Shown here piece by piece: positions 19,279 to 30,698 of a stretch of DNA of 64,000 nt. Position 1 is the first letter of the stretch. Every line of letters begins with the position of its first letter. Under the pieces are notes generated by a model that was given only the letters and a program-made list of their open reading frames with translations, did not search any database and was not told the DNA's origin. Position numbers and translations under genes: made by a program. The DNA is from Akebia trifoliata (lineage: Eukaryota; Streptophyta; Magnoliopsida; Ranunculales; Lardizabalaceae), in the NCBI GenBank assembly GCA_017979445.1, contig CM030704.1, forward strand, positions 18,177,219 through 18,241,218, read 5' to 3'.

Positions 19279-19768
19279 ATATTGAAAAAAAGGCTACATC
19301 TTGGGGTGCTCTTAGTAAAAGTTGATGTGGTAATAGAACCTCTTTAAACATATATTTGTTTTATGTTATATAAAAATAAATATAAAACCACGACTTGATC
19401 GAGTTTCTAACTTGACTCAGTGAGTTCCAAGCTAACTCAATAAGTTGGTTTAAACAAGTTTAAAGAATGAGTCAAGTCAAAATTTTGACAAAAGTTTAGA
19501 GTGCACTCACCGACTCAAACAATTTTTTAAAGAGAAAATTACTTAAGACACCCTAATATAGGGTTTTACAGCTAAATGCCCCCTAAGTTTTGGAGACTAC
19601 TCCAGTTAGCAAAGTTTTTCATCTAAAAATGGACCCACACGCATACAGTGGGGTTCTAGTAACTCAAAAAACATATGACCCCGATCATGTAAACATGAGA
19701 TTTTTGTGTATCTTGATATCACAATCTCAAGGATACTTATCCTAAGGATTCATATGGATTTTGTGTTT

Positions 19769-19966
19769 GAGTTATGATTTTCTGATGCCCCCTTTGACAC
19801 ACGCCCCTGATGTGGCATAGGCAAGAATTATATATTTTCCCTCGGGATACACAACTGCACATAATTATGGGGATGTATAATTATGTATCTCGAGGAAATG
19901 ATATGTGGTTCTAACCTATGCCACATCATGGGGTGTATGCAAGGGGGCATAAAAAAATCACGACTC
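19769..19966. repeat. Foldback MITE
   Basis: The arms contain GATGCCCCCTTTGACACACG and an inverted variant, with ATGTGGCATAGG and its inverse further in. The centre carries CCTCGGGATACACAACTGCA, also present in the half copy at 44.0 kb. Confidence 0.75.
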
Positions 19967-20329
19967 TTTGTATTTACATATATAATTAGGATCATGTGTT
20001 TTCCATGAGTCATTCTGGCAATTTGTAACAATGAACAACATACCATCGTTTTGAAGATTTAGTCTTGCACAATATAGATATATGGTCTTATTCTCCAAAT
20101 ATTTTCTCTTTTATCAAATGATAATAATATGTTCCAATCTCCACAAAAATGACATTCAACATAATGAAACTAAATTCCCTTTTGCTAAAATGGAGGTGAC
20201 CCATGTCTTGCCTACTCCTTGAGAACCCTTCTCCCAAAACCAGATCAGCTGAACTCATTATTGTACCCATCTCTCCCACATCCCCCACCCCATCAACCCT
20301 CACGTACCACTCTACCTGTTCCTTTGATC
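19967..20329. other. Non-coding or unassigned sequence
   Basis: No gene is recognised. The last part may already be degenerate copia sequence leading into the fragment at 20330-20590. Confidence 0.4.
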
Positions 20330-20590
20330 CAACCAACTGCCACTCCTAAACCAATGCCTGCACATCACATGCAAAGCTGGAAATTTTAAACCAAAGCTTG
20401 GGTCAGCACCAAATACCCTTTACCTGTTGCATTTGTCACCTCTACTATCCCAATGGAACCCACATTCTTTTCCCAAGCATCACAAAGCCTGGAATGGAGT
20501 GATGCCATGGCCAATGAGATTCATGCTCTTCTTCGCATAGGGACATGGACCCTAATTCCACCAACTACTAATCGTTGCTTGGTAACTTAA
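20330..20590 (+). pseudogene. Degenerate Ty1/copia pol fragment
   Basis: With stops, the plus strand reads as the segment just before the copia reverse transcriptase: FSQASQSLEWSDAMANEIHA and then TWTLIPPT, matching the family pattern of a WR/EAM segment followed by TW.LVP. No LTRs are found around it. Confidence 0.6.
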
Positions 20591-21385
20591 GTTATCTAAA
20601 ATAAAGTGGAGAAGAAGGTAATAACAGGTGTCAAATGTTTAGGATTTAGAATACTTGATGTGTTAAAATAATGTGGAGGATAAAGTAATTTAGTAGTGAT
20701 TAGTTGCTTGCTTCAGTGTAAAAAGCAATGATTTTGTTGTTTGCTTTGCTTAAAAATAGCATTTTCGTTGCTTTTATCATTGTCAAGAGGAAAATTTGTT
20801 GTTTTGATCAGTATCAAGAGACAATTCAATATTGTAAATACCCCAAAATTACACAACGCATTTCTGATATATTTGATAACAATATATTAATCTGAAAACT
20901 AGAAAATCTTGGGAATTCAGGAGTCATAACTAAAATGCCAATTTTTCTGAAGAGGGACCATTACCCTCCAAATTTGCACTATGAATATTTATTTGTTGAT
21001 GATTTTTTTCTCTTTGGTCTTCCAATCAGAGTTTCAACTACCTCCTTTTAGGGTTGAATACCAGAGTGGTACTGCCAAATAGTCTTCAACGACAAAGTTT
21101 GTGATAGGTTCAAAGGAAATTAGAAAACAATAAAGATGATAACCAATCAACTTTTTAGACAATTGGTTTTGAAACCTATTTTTCATTTATGATCATGTAT
21201 TTATAGCAAAATATTTAGGATGATTAGGTATTTTAAACCATACATTTTACCTTTAATCTGCAATCATTCCTCTGACATAAGGATGTTTTATTATCCCACA
21301 AAGGTGTTTGCCACCAAATGTTAAGCACAAGTAGGTGTCTAAACAACTTTTTTATCTGACAGATAATAATATGTTCATCTGCTTA
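20591..21385. other. Intergenic sequence
   Basis: Nothing recognisable up to the TTA that borders the Tourist-like element at 21389. Confidence 0.4.
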
Positions 21386-21418
21386 TTAGAGCAACTCCAA
21401 CGCACTCGAGCTTTGACT

Positions 21419-21681
21419 TGTTAGAGAATAAGATGCGTCATATTAAGGTGCATGAGATGCACCCTGTATCATTGTTAGTGTATCTCATCACAAATGCAAG
21501 GTTGTGATGGAAGATATTCTAGAATATTTATTGATATTTAAAATATATCGATTAGGATATTCTAGAATGTTATATAATTAGAATATTTTCATTTATCTTG
21601 GTTGATGTAATTTCTATAAATACCTATTAGGGTTTATGTAAAATTCATCTAAGAATTCTCAATAAAATTTATATGTCTTCA
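21419..21681 (+). repeat. LTR A of the tandem TRIM-like array
   Basis: Begins TGTTAGAGAATAAGATGCGT and ends in TCTTCA. It contains ATTTCTATAAATACC, a likely TATA region. It is followed at 21682 by a decayed primer site (TCGTATCAAAGCTC) resembling the initiator-Met tRNA complement. Confidence 0.75.
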
Positions 21682-22142
21682 TCGTATCAAAGCTCAAGTT
21701 CCATTGAGCACATCGATCTTGGTGCGTCGTTCATCGTCGATGGTGCCATCGTCATCGTCGGACCTAAATCTTTATTTTTTTCCTTTTACTATTGTTCTAA
21801 TTTTCTTCAATAAAAATCACACATCTTTCCATATCTCTACAAATCTCCCAAGCTTGCATCTTTATGTTTCACAATCTCATTTTTTTTCTTATCTAAAATC
21901 TCTCTAACAAGCCCTTAGGAGAGATCATGACAGACCTAATCTCGTAAGTCATCGACTCTAAAAAAGAAAAGAAAAAAAAAGAATACAACAGTGATGGACT
22001 TCAAAGACAGGCGGTGACTAGCATGAAGCATGTTTGGATTTTGGACAATCTAATAACATGTCATTTGATGAGATTAAGAGAACTTATTCAAAGAAGCCAA
22101 TTGCATATTACTTCTTCAAAGGATCATGCAATTGCGGAAGGA
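21682..22142 (+). mobile_element. Internal domain A of the TRIM-like array
   Basis: About 460 bases between LTR A and LTR B, ending in a purine-rich GCGGAAGGA just before the next LTR. It has no retroviral-type coding domain, so the element is non-autonomous. Domains B and C are homologous to it. Confidence 0.7.
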
Positions 22143-22426
22143 TGTCAGAGAATAAGATGCCACTACCTCAAAAAAGTTAAAATTCATTATTATTATAGAG
22201 TTAAATTAGACGGCCCAAGTCTCACGTTTATTTTTGACGGTCCAAAACCTGCATTTAAGCCCAACAAAATAATTCGACAGCCCAAGCCCAACGAACCACT
22301 GATTTTTTTTTTATACCAAAAAATAACTTAAAAGTTAAAACCTTTCGATTTTCCTTCTCAGGGAAAACAAGAATTTGTTCTCAATCTCCCTCTTTGATCG
22401 ACACTCACAAATCCCTCAATATTGAA

Positions 22427-22575
22427 CACCGATCGATCAAACTAGACATTCGAGAGGCATTCGAGAACACTAATCGATTAAACTAGACTTTCGAGAGGCA
22501 TTCGAGAACACTGATCAAACCAGACATTCGAGAGGCATTCGAGAACACCGATCGATCAAACTAGACATTCGAGAG
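22427..22575 (+). repeat. Minisatellite inside the CACTA element
   Basis: Units of 41, 41, 37 and 30 bases, each of the form CAC(C/T)GATCGATCAAACTAG, ACATTCGAGAGGCATTCGAG, AA. It lies in the probable transcribed leader of the element. Confidence 0.85.
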
Positions 22576-24212
22576 CACTAAACTATCTCTCACTCTCACT
22601 CACGTCCCTCAATTTCCCTGAGCTAGCTCAAATCGAAAAACACCTAGCTCTTTTCACTTCATCGATGGAGTTTTGATATGCTTAAAATCTAGAAATCTTT
22701 AGTATTTCTATAAATCAAATTTTCTTCCTGCCTCATTTTAGCCTTTTAAGAGGTACATCTTATAATTTTCTCTGTAATTTCAATTAAATCTTGTTGAAAT
22801 TCTGTTTTAGATGCTTTAATCTAGTTTACAGAGCTTGTTAGTACTAAAATGAACATTTAACTGTAGAGTTATTAGTGGATTTTTTTTTGTAAAAATCCTA
22901 ATTTTTCAAGTAGGTCATCTTCACTTCTTTTTTTTTTCTTACATTTTTATTCTAGTTTCTTTATTGCTTCTATTTTTCACTTTAATATTGTCTAATTATT
23001 ATATTTTGGTCGTGATTTATAGTTGTTTTTGGAACTTTTTTGATAATTTTGGATCTAAAATTGGAGAAATCTGATTGGATGCGTTTTTCTATGAATTTAG
23101 CTTAGATTATATGAATGTTTTTTTTTTGTTGATAAATAGTGATATGAATGTAATTTCTTTGATTTGAGTTTAGTTCGTTAAGGGCCTATTTTTGGAGCTC
23201 TCTGTCAACTCTGTTGGTTTTTTTTTTTTTTTTTAGCTTCAGAGTTGGTGCTTAAAACCTTAAACCTAGTTTCTAACTGGCTTTCTATACATTTTTAAAG
23301 CTCAACAACATTTAAATCCTAAGGCATGAAGGAGTGTTCTACATAGAATAGTGTTTTATCGTTGGCAATTTCAAATCAACTTTAGTTTCTTATAACATGT
23401 TAGTTTATGTCATGTGATTGTTTTTGATTTGTGATTTTTGTTTTTGGTTATGTGATTATCTTTTGATTCACATACAGGGGTTTGTTTTGGTTTATTCTGT
23501 TCTATTCTGGGTTTTGATACGTTTATATGTACGAACAAAGTTGGCATTTTATCCAATTTGATGTGATGATTCAAATATCACAGACTAAAGAGAACTTTCA
23601 CAAAAATAACATAATGTGGAGAGTATGATGAAAGGAATTAGCATTTTTTACTGAAGGTTTTAGCTCATGCGTTCTTATAGAGTTTGACAATTTTTTTTCT
23701 ACTTTTTCATTGAAGGCTAGTTAAATTCTTATGATTTTACATCCAAATGAGTGTTCAACATTCACTTGAGGCAATAATATGGCTATTAGAAACAATCCTT
23801 GATTTTAGTTTTTATTTTTCTTTCTTGGATGTAATTTTTCATTTTTTTTAATTTAACTCTATCAATTAGACTCTCTCTTTTATTTTAGTTATTTATTTTT
23901 TAACTAAAGCTAGATATTCTATATTCATCTTTTGTTGTGGGCAAGGCTTCCTATTTGATATTATTGGAAAAATGTTGAGAGGCTAATGTAAATCAGGGAA
24001 TGCACCAAGCTCCAACAAAAACTTTACTTTGCCATCATCAAAATAATAATAATAATAAATTGCAACCTTCAGGATCCTTGGGTTATAGTAGGGAATGTAG
24101 TTTATGTTCACTTATTTGCATTTTCGGATCATTTATCCAAAATTACTTTAATGTTAATGGTAGTAGTTAAAAATATATTATTTTTTCCTCTTACTTATTA
24201 GTTTTATGCTTA

Positions 24213-24440
24213 ATGGAGAGGCTCGAAGTTTCAACCAAAGAATGGATATCGAAACCGAGGTTATCAACGAAATACATTGATGGTGTAGTGTCATTTATTG
24301 AGTACTTGAAAACGAATAGATAAAATTTTGGTAATGATGATCATTATTTTTGTCCTTGTGTCAAATGTAGTAATACCTTATTAGGGAGGAAAAATATAAA
24401 AATAATTGCAGAACACTTAGTCTATGAGTTTATGAGTCGT
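24213..24440 (+). pseudogene. CACTA transposase-associated domain remnant
   Basis: From an ATG, the plus frame shows STKYIDGVVSFIEYL, an in-frame TAA, then CPCVKCSN and AEHLVYEFM. This order (Y..GV..F, CPC..C.N, ..HL...GF-like) is that of the domain at the N-terminus of En/Spm-type transposases. The single stop and the lack of a downstream catalytic region make it non-functional. Confidence 0.65.
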
Positions 24441-26113
24441 AATACAATGTTGATGTTTCAATGTCAATTGTGGCTACTGGCTAGGATAAACTAATGAGGC
24501 CTCCATGTTTTTGTTGTTTGGATGTATTGTGGAGTTTGGACTAATATCAGAAATGCTGATAAATAATGATTATTGGGTTCCAATTTCCAAAAATTGGAAT
24601 TTCAACCATTAATGTCACGTAAACCCTAGGAATACTCTAGGATTGAGTTTTGAAAGAAATCTATATGGTCTCTTTCTGGCTGAAGTGGTTCCCTATCAAC
24701 TGAGGTCCCCGATCATTGGATATTGTTCGCTGGTTCATTGGATACCTCGCTATAGGCTTTTTGGTTCAATGACCAAATAAGTTTATCGGTTTCGTAAGAT
24801 AGTTTGAAGGATATACCTAGCCTGTTTGATCTGTGTATCTTATTTCATTTTTTTTCTTGATAAGGGTGACTAATGATAAAAATTTGAGCAATGGGTCAGT
24901 CTATTCTGTTAGACTAGTACAGGCACAGAAAGATTGCATGGTTTGCTCATGTTGTTTATTGTGCATTATTATCTCATCTAAATTCACATTTTAGATCTCT
25001 CAAAGTACAATGCTACTAGTCTCTAGTCTCACCTGGTCTTCACCATTAGTTTGAGACCGTTGAGTAGGAAATTTCTATACATCTTTTGACATTTGCATCT
25101 AGAATAATAGAAAAAGTAGCATAAAGTCATGTAAAGTAGCATCGAGTAAAACAACATACAATAAAAATTCGTGTGAATTACGATGTAATTGTCATTTTAC
25201 AATTCATTGTGTAGAAAATAATCTTACTTTTCTAAACGGTCTTCCCTTTCAGTTTGATCCGATCTATTGCCATTAGTAAATAAGCATCGTAGAGTAATCT
25301 CATAGGCAGTGAAAATGGCCCCATTAACAACAAAAGCCCAAGCTACGACAGTCCCTAGTCCTCTCCAACTAGTGACACCTGGATTTGATCACGTCTAAGG
25401 GATAGCTTGGGCGAGGTCCAAGATCCACTATCTGTTGTTGTGGGGGTGGGGGGATCTGATTATACATGCACTGGACATTTTGAATGAATTTGAACACCCA
25501 TTGTAGTTAATTTCGCTGAGCCCCATGTGAGGGTCATTAGCATCATCATAATATTGTATAATGGGGCTCCTGTTTTTCGCTTCAAGAGTTATGTTACAGA
25601 CTTTGATAAATTTTCCTGCATCTGTTTCCTTCGATGCAAATCTATGTGTTATTCTTGTGTACTATGTTGCATGGACTCTCCTAAAAAGTAAAATACTAAT
25701 GTAAGCAATTGGATTCTCTAGTGATTGCTTACATCAAATCTTGAAGGGTGGAACTTGGTGGGGTCATGATATACAGATGGATTGAGGTGTATTGATCTAG
25801 CATCAATGTAAACTATCCAACCTTTCCTGATCTTAAAACCTGTAGAGAAGTATTAATTAGCAACTTCTACACTACCTAGGAATTGAGATGCCAAGGAAAT
25901 TGATAGACTTTAGATTTGTTCTCTTTTGAAACCATACCTTCAATCTCACAATCTCTAAGTGCTACTCTTGGAAACCATGGTACTATTGATGCCATCCTTA
26001 ATGACTCTTACAACCTGCACATACTTAATTTAGCTTAATAGTTTCATAGGAAGCAAGTCTAGTTAAGTTTGGAATACAAACCAAGTTATTTATTTATTGG
26101 AATCAGGTATGGA

Positions 26114-26188
26114 GTCCCATTCCTGTAGAATAGGAACAGTGTCTATGTGGCAGGTGTCCCATTCCTATAGAATAGGAACAGTGTCTAT
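26114..26188. repeat. Short tandem duplication
   Basis: A 33-base segment starting GTCCCATTCCTGTAGAATAG is repeated after 42 bases with one mismatch. Each copy has an internal CCTGTAGAATAGG-type near-palindrome. Confidence 0.8.
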
Positions 26189-27313
26189 TCGGTATGTTTT
26201 GGTTAGAGCTTAAACCACAATGGGCTTCTAACCAAACCATTTTCTATTGGCATGTAGCCTAGTGTGTTTATTCTTCAATCACGTGCTTTTGCTAAAAGAG
26301 TAGGTATTATTAGCAATTTGTTGGGGGCTCTGGTAGGAGAGTACTAGGATAGTTTTCAAAATAAAAAAAGACCTCGGCACAAGGGATCATCAATGCTAAC
26401 CAACTTCTATTTTTTTTGTCCAAGTCATTTCAGAAATTTCAGGATACATGTTTTGAGAATTTTATTTTTAGATGGGAAAGAGTGACATTATGAGTCATTG
26501 CAGATTTTTCAAAGTTACTTTTCCAATGTAAATCTGGAAGAGGTGGTCTCCTTGACCCTATAGTTGCAGTATTTTTGTGGAATGAAACACATTACACTTC
26601 ATAAAAATAAAAAAAAATGATAAAAAAATGGCGAAAGAGCATACCATCGTAACATAGACATTATCAAAGAAATCCTTGAGTGGTTGTAGTAGTTGCGAAG
26701 ATGTTTCAACAAAATCATCAACCTCGATACCTAAAAGGAAAGTATGATTTCGACATTAGTAAGGAAGTGTATAGACCATTTGTAATGAAAGATCCACACA
26801 GCTTAAGAGAAAAATCACATAATAGTCATTTTTCCAAATGTGTAATATTATGAGAACCAATCCACCAAAGCAATCGAAACAGAAAACTCGTTCAAGATAT
26901 GAGTATTATACACTCGAGGAAAATCGATAGTTTTCTGCACACACTGTGCTACTTCAAGTTACTGTAGCAAAGCGCTATGAAATAGTATATATCTTAAAGT
27001 CAAATACTGACTTATTCTATTTTTCCCCCCAAGTTTAATACTTTTGTTTAAGGATTTTGAGTTGGTGGTTACTGGTGTAGTTCTCTCTCTTTTTGGATCA
27101 TGTATTTAGTCTAATTTTACTTACCATTGTATTATTAGAGAACCACGTTCTGTAACCAAGTTGTAACCATACCCTCTCTTATAATTGTTGTAACTATACC
27201 CTCTCTCACCCAGTTACATATGTTCTGCCAAAATGTTACACATGTCTTGTAACTTACCCATGTTCTATAACTACACACATAGCACCATGTTCTGTAACTA
27301 CACATATGTAATA

Positions 27314-27796
27314 GGCAGATTTACCAAAACATGCACAACTTTTCGTTTATTTACCAAAATGGTACACTATTCAAAATATTTCCGAAAACGGTAATTTTAC
27401 CGTTTTCGGAATTAATTTTTTTTACCAAAACGGTAAAAACAGTAAAATATATTTTTTTATACCGAAAATACCCTTTTTTATTTTTTGACTTAAATTACAA
27501 AAATAAAATTGATTTTGATAAAAAAAAATTGTAAATACATATGATTGTTGGATTACCAAAAGAGAGTGAATCTTTTAAGTTGGATTTTCATTTTTTTAAG
27601 GTTAAAATTATAAATACATATGTAAAACAAAAAAAGGGTATTTTCGGTATAAAAAAAATACATGTTACTGTTTTTACCGTTTTGGTAAAAAAAATTAATT
27701 CCGAAAACGGTAAAATTACCGTTTTCGGAAATATTTTGAATAGTGTACAGTTTTGGTAAATAATTTCAAAAACTCTACCGTTTTGGTAAATTATTC
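27314..27796. mobile_element. 483-bp Mutator-like foldback MITE (copy 1)
   Basis: A perfect 9-bp duplication TATGTAATA (27305-27313 and 27797-27805) bounds 483 bases whose two halves are inverted copies. It starts GGCAGATTTACCAAAACATG. Each arm contains a smaller palindrome, CCGAAAACGGTAA and its complement. A second copy of the same length is at 52778-53260. It lies inside the CACTA element. The short open frames over it are mirror products of the arms. Confidence 0.85.
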
Positions 27797-28108
27797 TATG
27801 TAATATATCCGTGGATAATATCATTACTCGAAAGTGGATCATGGTTGATTTATAATCTCCATGTAAAGTAAACGGTGATACACATGGATTCGTTGGATAA
27901 GAGACTTAATGGGTTTCTTTTATTTTTTAGCTAAAAAAAAAAAAAAAGTATAAGACGGGTGATCGACAACCCATAAGAACATAGCTCTTCATCGATAATC
28001 ATACGAGGAGTGATGGTAGCGCTCTCACTCCTGAATTAATATTTAATTCATATAAATGATGAATTTCAACTTACATGTCTAATTATAAACAATAATTTTA
28101 TTTTATAG

Positions 28109-28375
28109 GTGACATCAAATTCCACAGTTCCTAATAGTCAAGGAAGTAAAGAACCAGTAGCAGAACCATTACCATCATTAAATAATGGTAGGGTATGCTT
28201 ATTGATGAACTTTAGAAGGAATGTGATCTATCCCAATGGAGAACTAGTAGATCCTGAGAGGTCAGATAAGGAGTATTATTCAATTTGTATCGATAAGATC
28301 ATTGACTCTGCAACAGAGCTAATAGATAGAACTGGTCCCAAGGGACTTTACTTGATATTCTTTGTGGTGAGGTGA
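28109..28375 (+). CDS. Unassigned 88-codon frame in the CACTA element
   Basis: An open frame reading GRVCLLMNFRRNVIYPNGEL and then DPERSDKEYYSICIDKIIDS before a stop. It follows a possible acceptor (TTTTATAG) just upstream. The pattern faintly recalls the C-terminal domain of the second protein of plant En/Spm elements, but I am not sure. It may be a single exon. Confidence 0.35.
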   Translation: MTSNSTVPNSQGSKEPVAEPLPSLNNGRVCLLMNFRRNVIYPNGELVDPERSDKEYYSICIDKIIDSATELIDRTGPKGLYLIFFVVR

Positions 28376-29174
28376 TTAGACGGCCTAGGAACCATTGTCG
28401 TGTCTTTTGAGAGACTTGTGTTTTGGTAATTTTTTTGTAACACATTTTCACATATAACGTTGACTTATATTATTTAGACAAGTAAAAAAAATTTGTAACA
28501 TGTTAAATCCTTTTTTAAAAATCTTATTATTCTTTGATACTATTGATTGAATGTTAATTGGTGTGGATAGATGAGATCTGGATGGATAAGATCTGGATGT
28601 GGATGAGAGTGGATGGGAATGGGACGTAGATATCGATTTATGATTTTTTTTTGACAGGTACAAGTTGAAGAGATTTGGCATTTGGGCACATAAAGAATGG
28701 CTTTTGACAGGTATAGTAATTCGACGGCTCAAAGTCGTCGAATGTATGATTAAAATACTAGAGTTGACGACCCAAAGCTGTCAAATTTAATTTTCTCGAT
28801 GGTTTTAAGACGGATGAAATAATAATTCTACACCTTATGGCCGTCAAACAAACTCGACGGGTGAGGCTGTCGAATTTTTATAAATTTAACGATTTTGGGT
28901 CGTCGAATTTAGGGTATTTTCACGTAGTGTGCGTTGTATTAAGGTGCATGAGATACAATGTATCATTGTCAGTATATCTAATCATAAATGGAAGATTGTG
29001 ATGGAGAATATTCTAGAATATTTATAGATATTTAGAATACATCGATTAGGATATTCTAGATATTATATAATTAGGCTATTTCTGTATATCTTAGTTGATA
29101 TAATTTCTATAAATACCTATTAGGGTTTATGTAAAATTCATCTTAGAATTCTAAATAAATTTTTTATTTCTTTA

Positions 29175-29678
29175 TGGTATCAAAGTTCAAATTCTATTAA
29201 GCACATCGATCTTGGTGCGCTGCTCTTCAGTGAAATGGCACCATCGCCATCGTTAGACCTAAATATTTCTTTATTTTTCCTTTACTATTTTTATAATTTT
29301 CTTCAATAAAAATCACACATCTTTTCATATATCTACAAATCTCTCAAGTTTGCATCTTCATGTTTCACAATCTTATTTTTTTTCCTTTTCTAAAATATCT
29401 CTTACGAGATTTATTTCATTTAAATCGCAAAATCCTACATTGTATACTCTTAGGAAAGATCATGACAAACCTAATCTCGTAAGTCACCGACTTCGACAGA
29501 CTCAAAAAATAAAGCGAAACACAACAGTGATAGACTTCACAGACAGGCGGTGACAACCAAAAATACATTTGGATTTTGGAAAATCTAATAGCATGGCATT
29601 TGATGAGATCAAGAGAACTTATTCAAAAAAATTCAATTCCATATTACTTCTTCAACAGACCATGCAATTGCGAGAGGA
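29175..29678 (+). mobile_element. Internal domain B of the TRIM-like array
   Basis: Starts with TGGTATCAAAGTTC, a good primer-binding-site match to plant initiator-Met tRNA, and ends with purine-rich GCGAGAGGA before LTR C. No coding domain. Confidence 0.75.
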
Positions 29679-29938
29679 TGTTAGAGAATAAAATACGTCG
29701 TATTAAGGTGCATGAGATACAATGTATTTGGTCAGTGTATCTCATCACAAATGGAAGGTTGTGATGGAGGATATTCTATAATATTTATTGATATTTAGAA
29801 TATATAGATTAGGATATTCTAGAATATTATATAATTAGGCTATTTCCATATATCTTGGTTGATATAATTTATATAAATACCTATTAGGGTTTATCTAAAA
29901 TTCATCTAAGAATTCTAAATAAAATTTATATTTCTTCA
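29679..29938 (+). repeat. LTR C of the tandem array
   Basis: 260 bases starting TGTTAGAGAATAAAATACGT and ending TTTCTTCA, homologous to LTRs A, B and D. Confidence 0.78.
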
Positions 29939-30436
29939 TAGTATCATAGCTCAATTTTCACTAAGCAAATAGATTTTGGTACGTCGTTATTTGACGATGG
30001 CGCTATTGCCATCGTCGAACCTAAATCTTTTTTTTTTCCTTTACTATGGTTATAGTTTTCTTCAATAAAAACCACACATCTTTCCATATCTCCACAAATC
30101 TTTAATGTTCACATCTTCATATTTCACAATCTCATTTTTTTTCTTATTTAAAATCTATCCAACAAGATTTATCTCATTTAAATCGCAAAATCCTGCATTG
30201 TATGCTCTTAGGAGAGATCATGACAAACCTAGTCTCGTAAGTCATCAACTTCGACAGACTCAAAAAATAAAGCGGAACACAATAGTGATGGACTATACAG
30301 ACAAATGTTGGTGACCAAGAAGCACATTTGGATTTTGGTTAATCTAATAGCATGTCATTTGATGAAATCATGAGAACTTATTCAGAGAAGACAATTGCAT
30401 ATTACTTCTTCAAAGAACCGTGCAATTGCGGGAGGA
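29939..30436 (+). mobile_element. Internal domain C of the TRIM-like array
   Basis: Starts TAGTATCATAGCTC (a decayed primer site) and ends GCGGGAGGA. About 500 bases homologous to domains A and B, without coding capacity. Confidence 0.75.
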
Positions 30437-30698
30437 TGTTAGATAATAAGATGCGTCGTATTAAGTTGCCTGAGATAAATTGTATCATTGTCCGTGTATC
30501 TCATCACAAATGGAAGGTTGTGATGGAGGATATTCTAGAATATTTTTAATATTTAGAATATATCAATTAGGATATTCTAGAATATTATATAATTAGGCTA
30601 TTTCCATATACCTTGGTTGATGTAATTTTTATAAATACCCTATTATGGTTTATGTAAAATTCATTTAAGAATTCTCAATAAAATCAGATTTCTTTTCA
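30437..30698 (+). repeat. LTR D, right end of the tandem array
   Basis: Starts TGTTAGATAATAAGATGCGT and ends CTTTTCA. The next bases do not match the five bases in front of LTR A, so no target duplication frames the whole array. Confidence 0.75.

Larger units (their letters stand above)
18281..19348. repeat. MITE hosting two nested insertions
   Basis: The outer ends (ATTGTCACCTCAACTTT and the inverse of CTATTACCACATCAACTTTT) belong to the CACCCCAACTTTTACT group. The interior is occupied by a hAT-like element (18315-18829) and a Mutator-like MITE (18869-19278), leaving only about 100 bases of the host element. Confidence 0.6.
22161..28929 (+). mobile_element. CACTA (En/Spm) DNA transposon
   Basis: The ends are CACTACCTC on the left and CACGTAGTG on the right (inverse CACTACGTG), flanked by a 3-bp duplication TGC (22158-22160 and 28930-28932) inside a retroelement LTR. 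Subterminal repeats of a GACGGCCCAA / GTCGTCGAAT type cluster at 22209-22285 and 28712-28915. The interior carries a transposase-associated domain remnant (24213-24440), but I see no full transposase, so the element is probably non-autonomous. About 6.77 kb long. The rest of the interior (22576-24212, 24441-27313, 27806-28108) shows no recognisable gene. Confidence 0.85.
22143..29174 (+). repeat. LTR B, split by the CACTA element
   Basis: The first 18 bases are at 22143-22160 and the remainder at 28933-29174. Together they give a full LTR like A, C and D. The break coincides with the CACTA ends and a TGC duplication. Confidence 0.8.

Noticed and set aside
27331..27842. Open frames in both orientations with similar peptides
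   Set aside because: They are products of the palindromic 483-bp MITE, not coding sequence.
21419..30698. A single full-length LTR retrotransposon spanning 9 kb
   Set aside because: The interior contains additional LTRs and a complete CACTA element, and no gag-pol; a tandem array with an insertion explains all parts.
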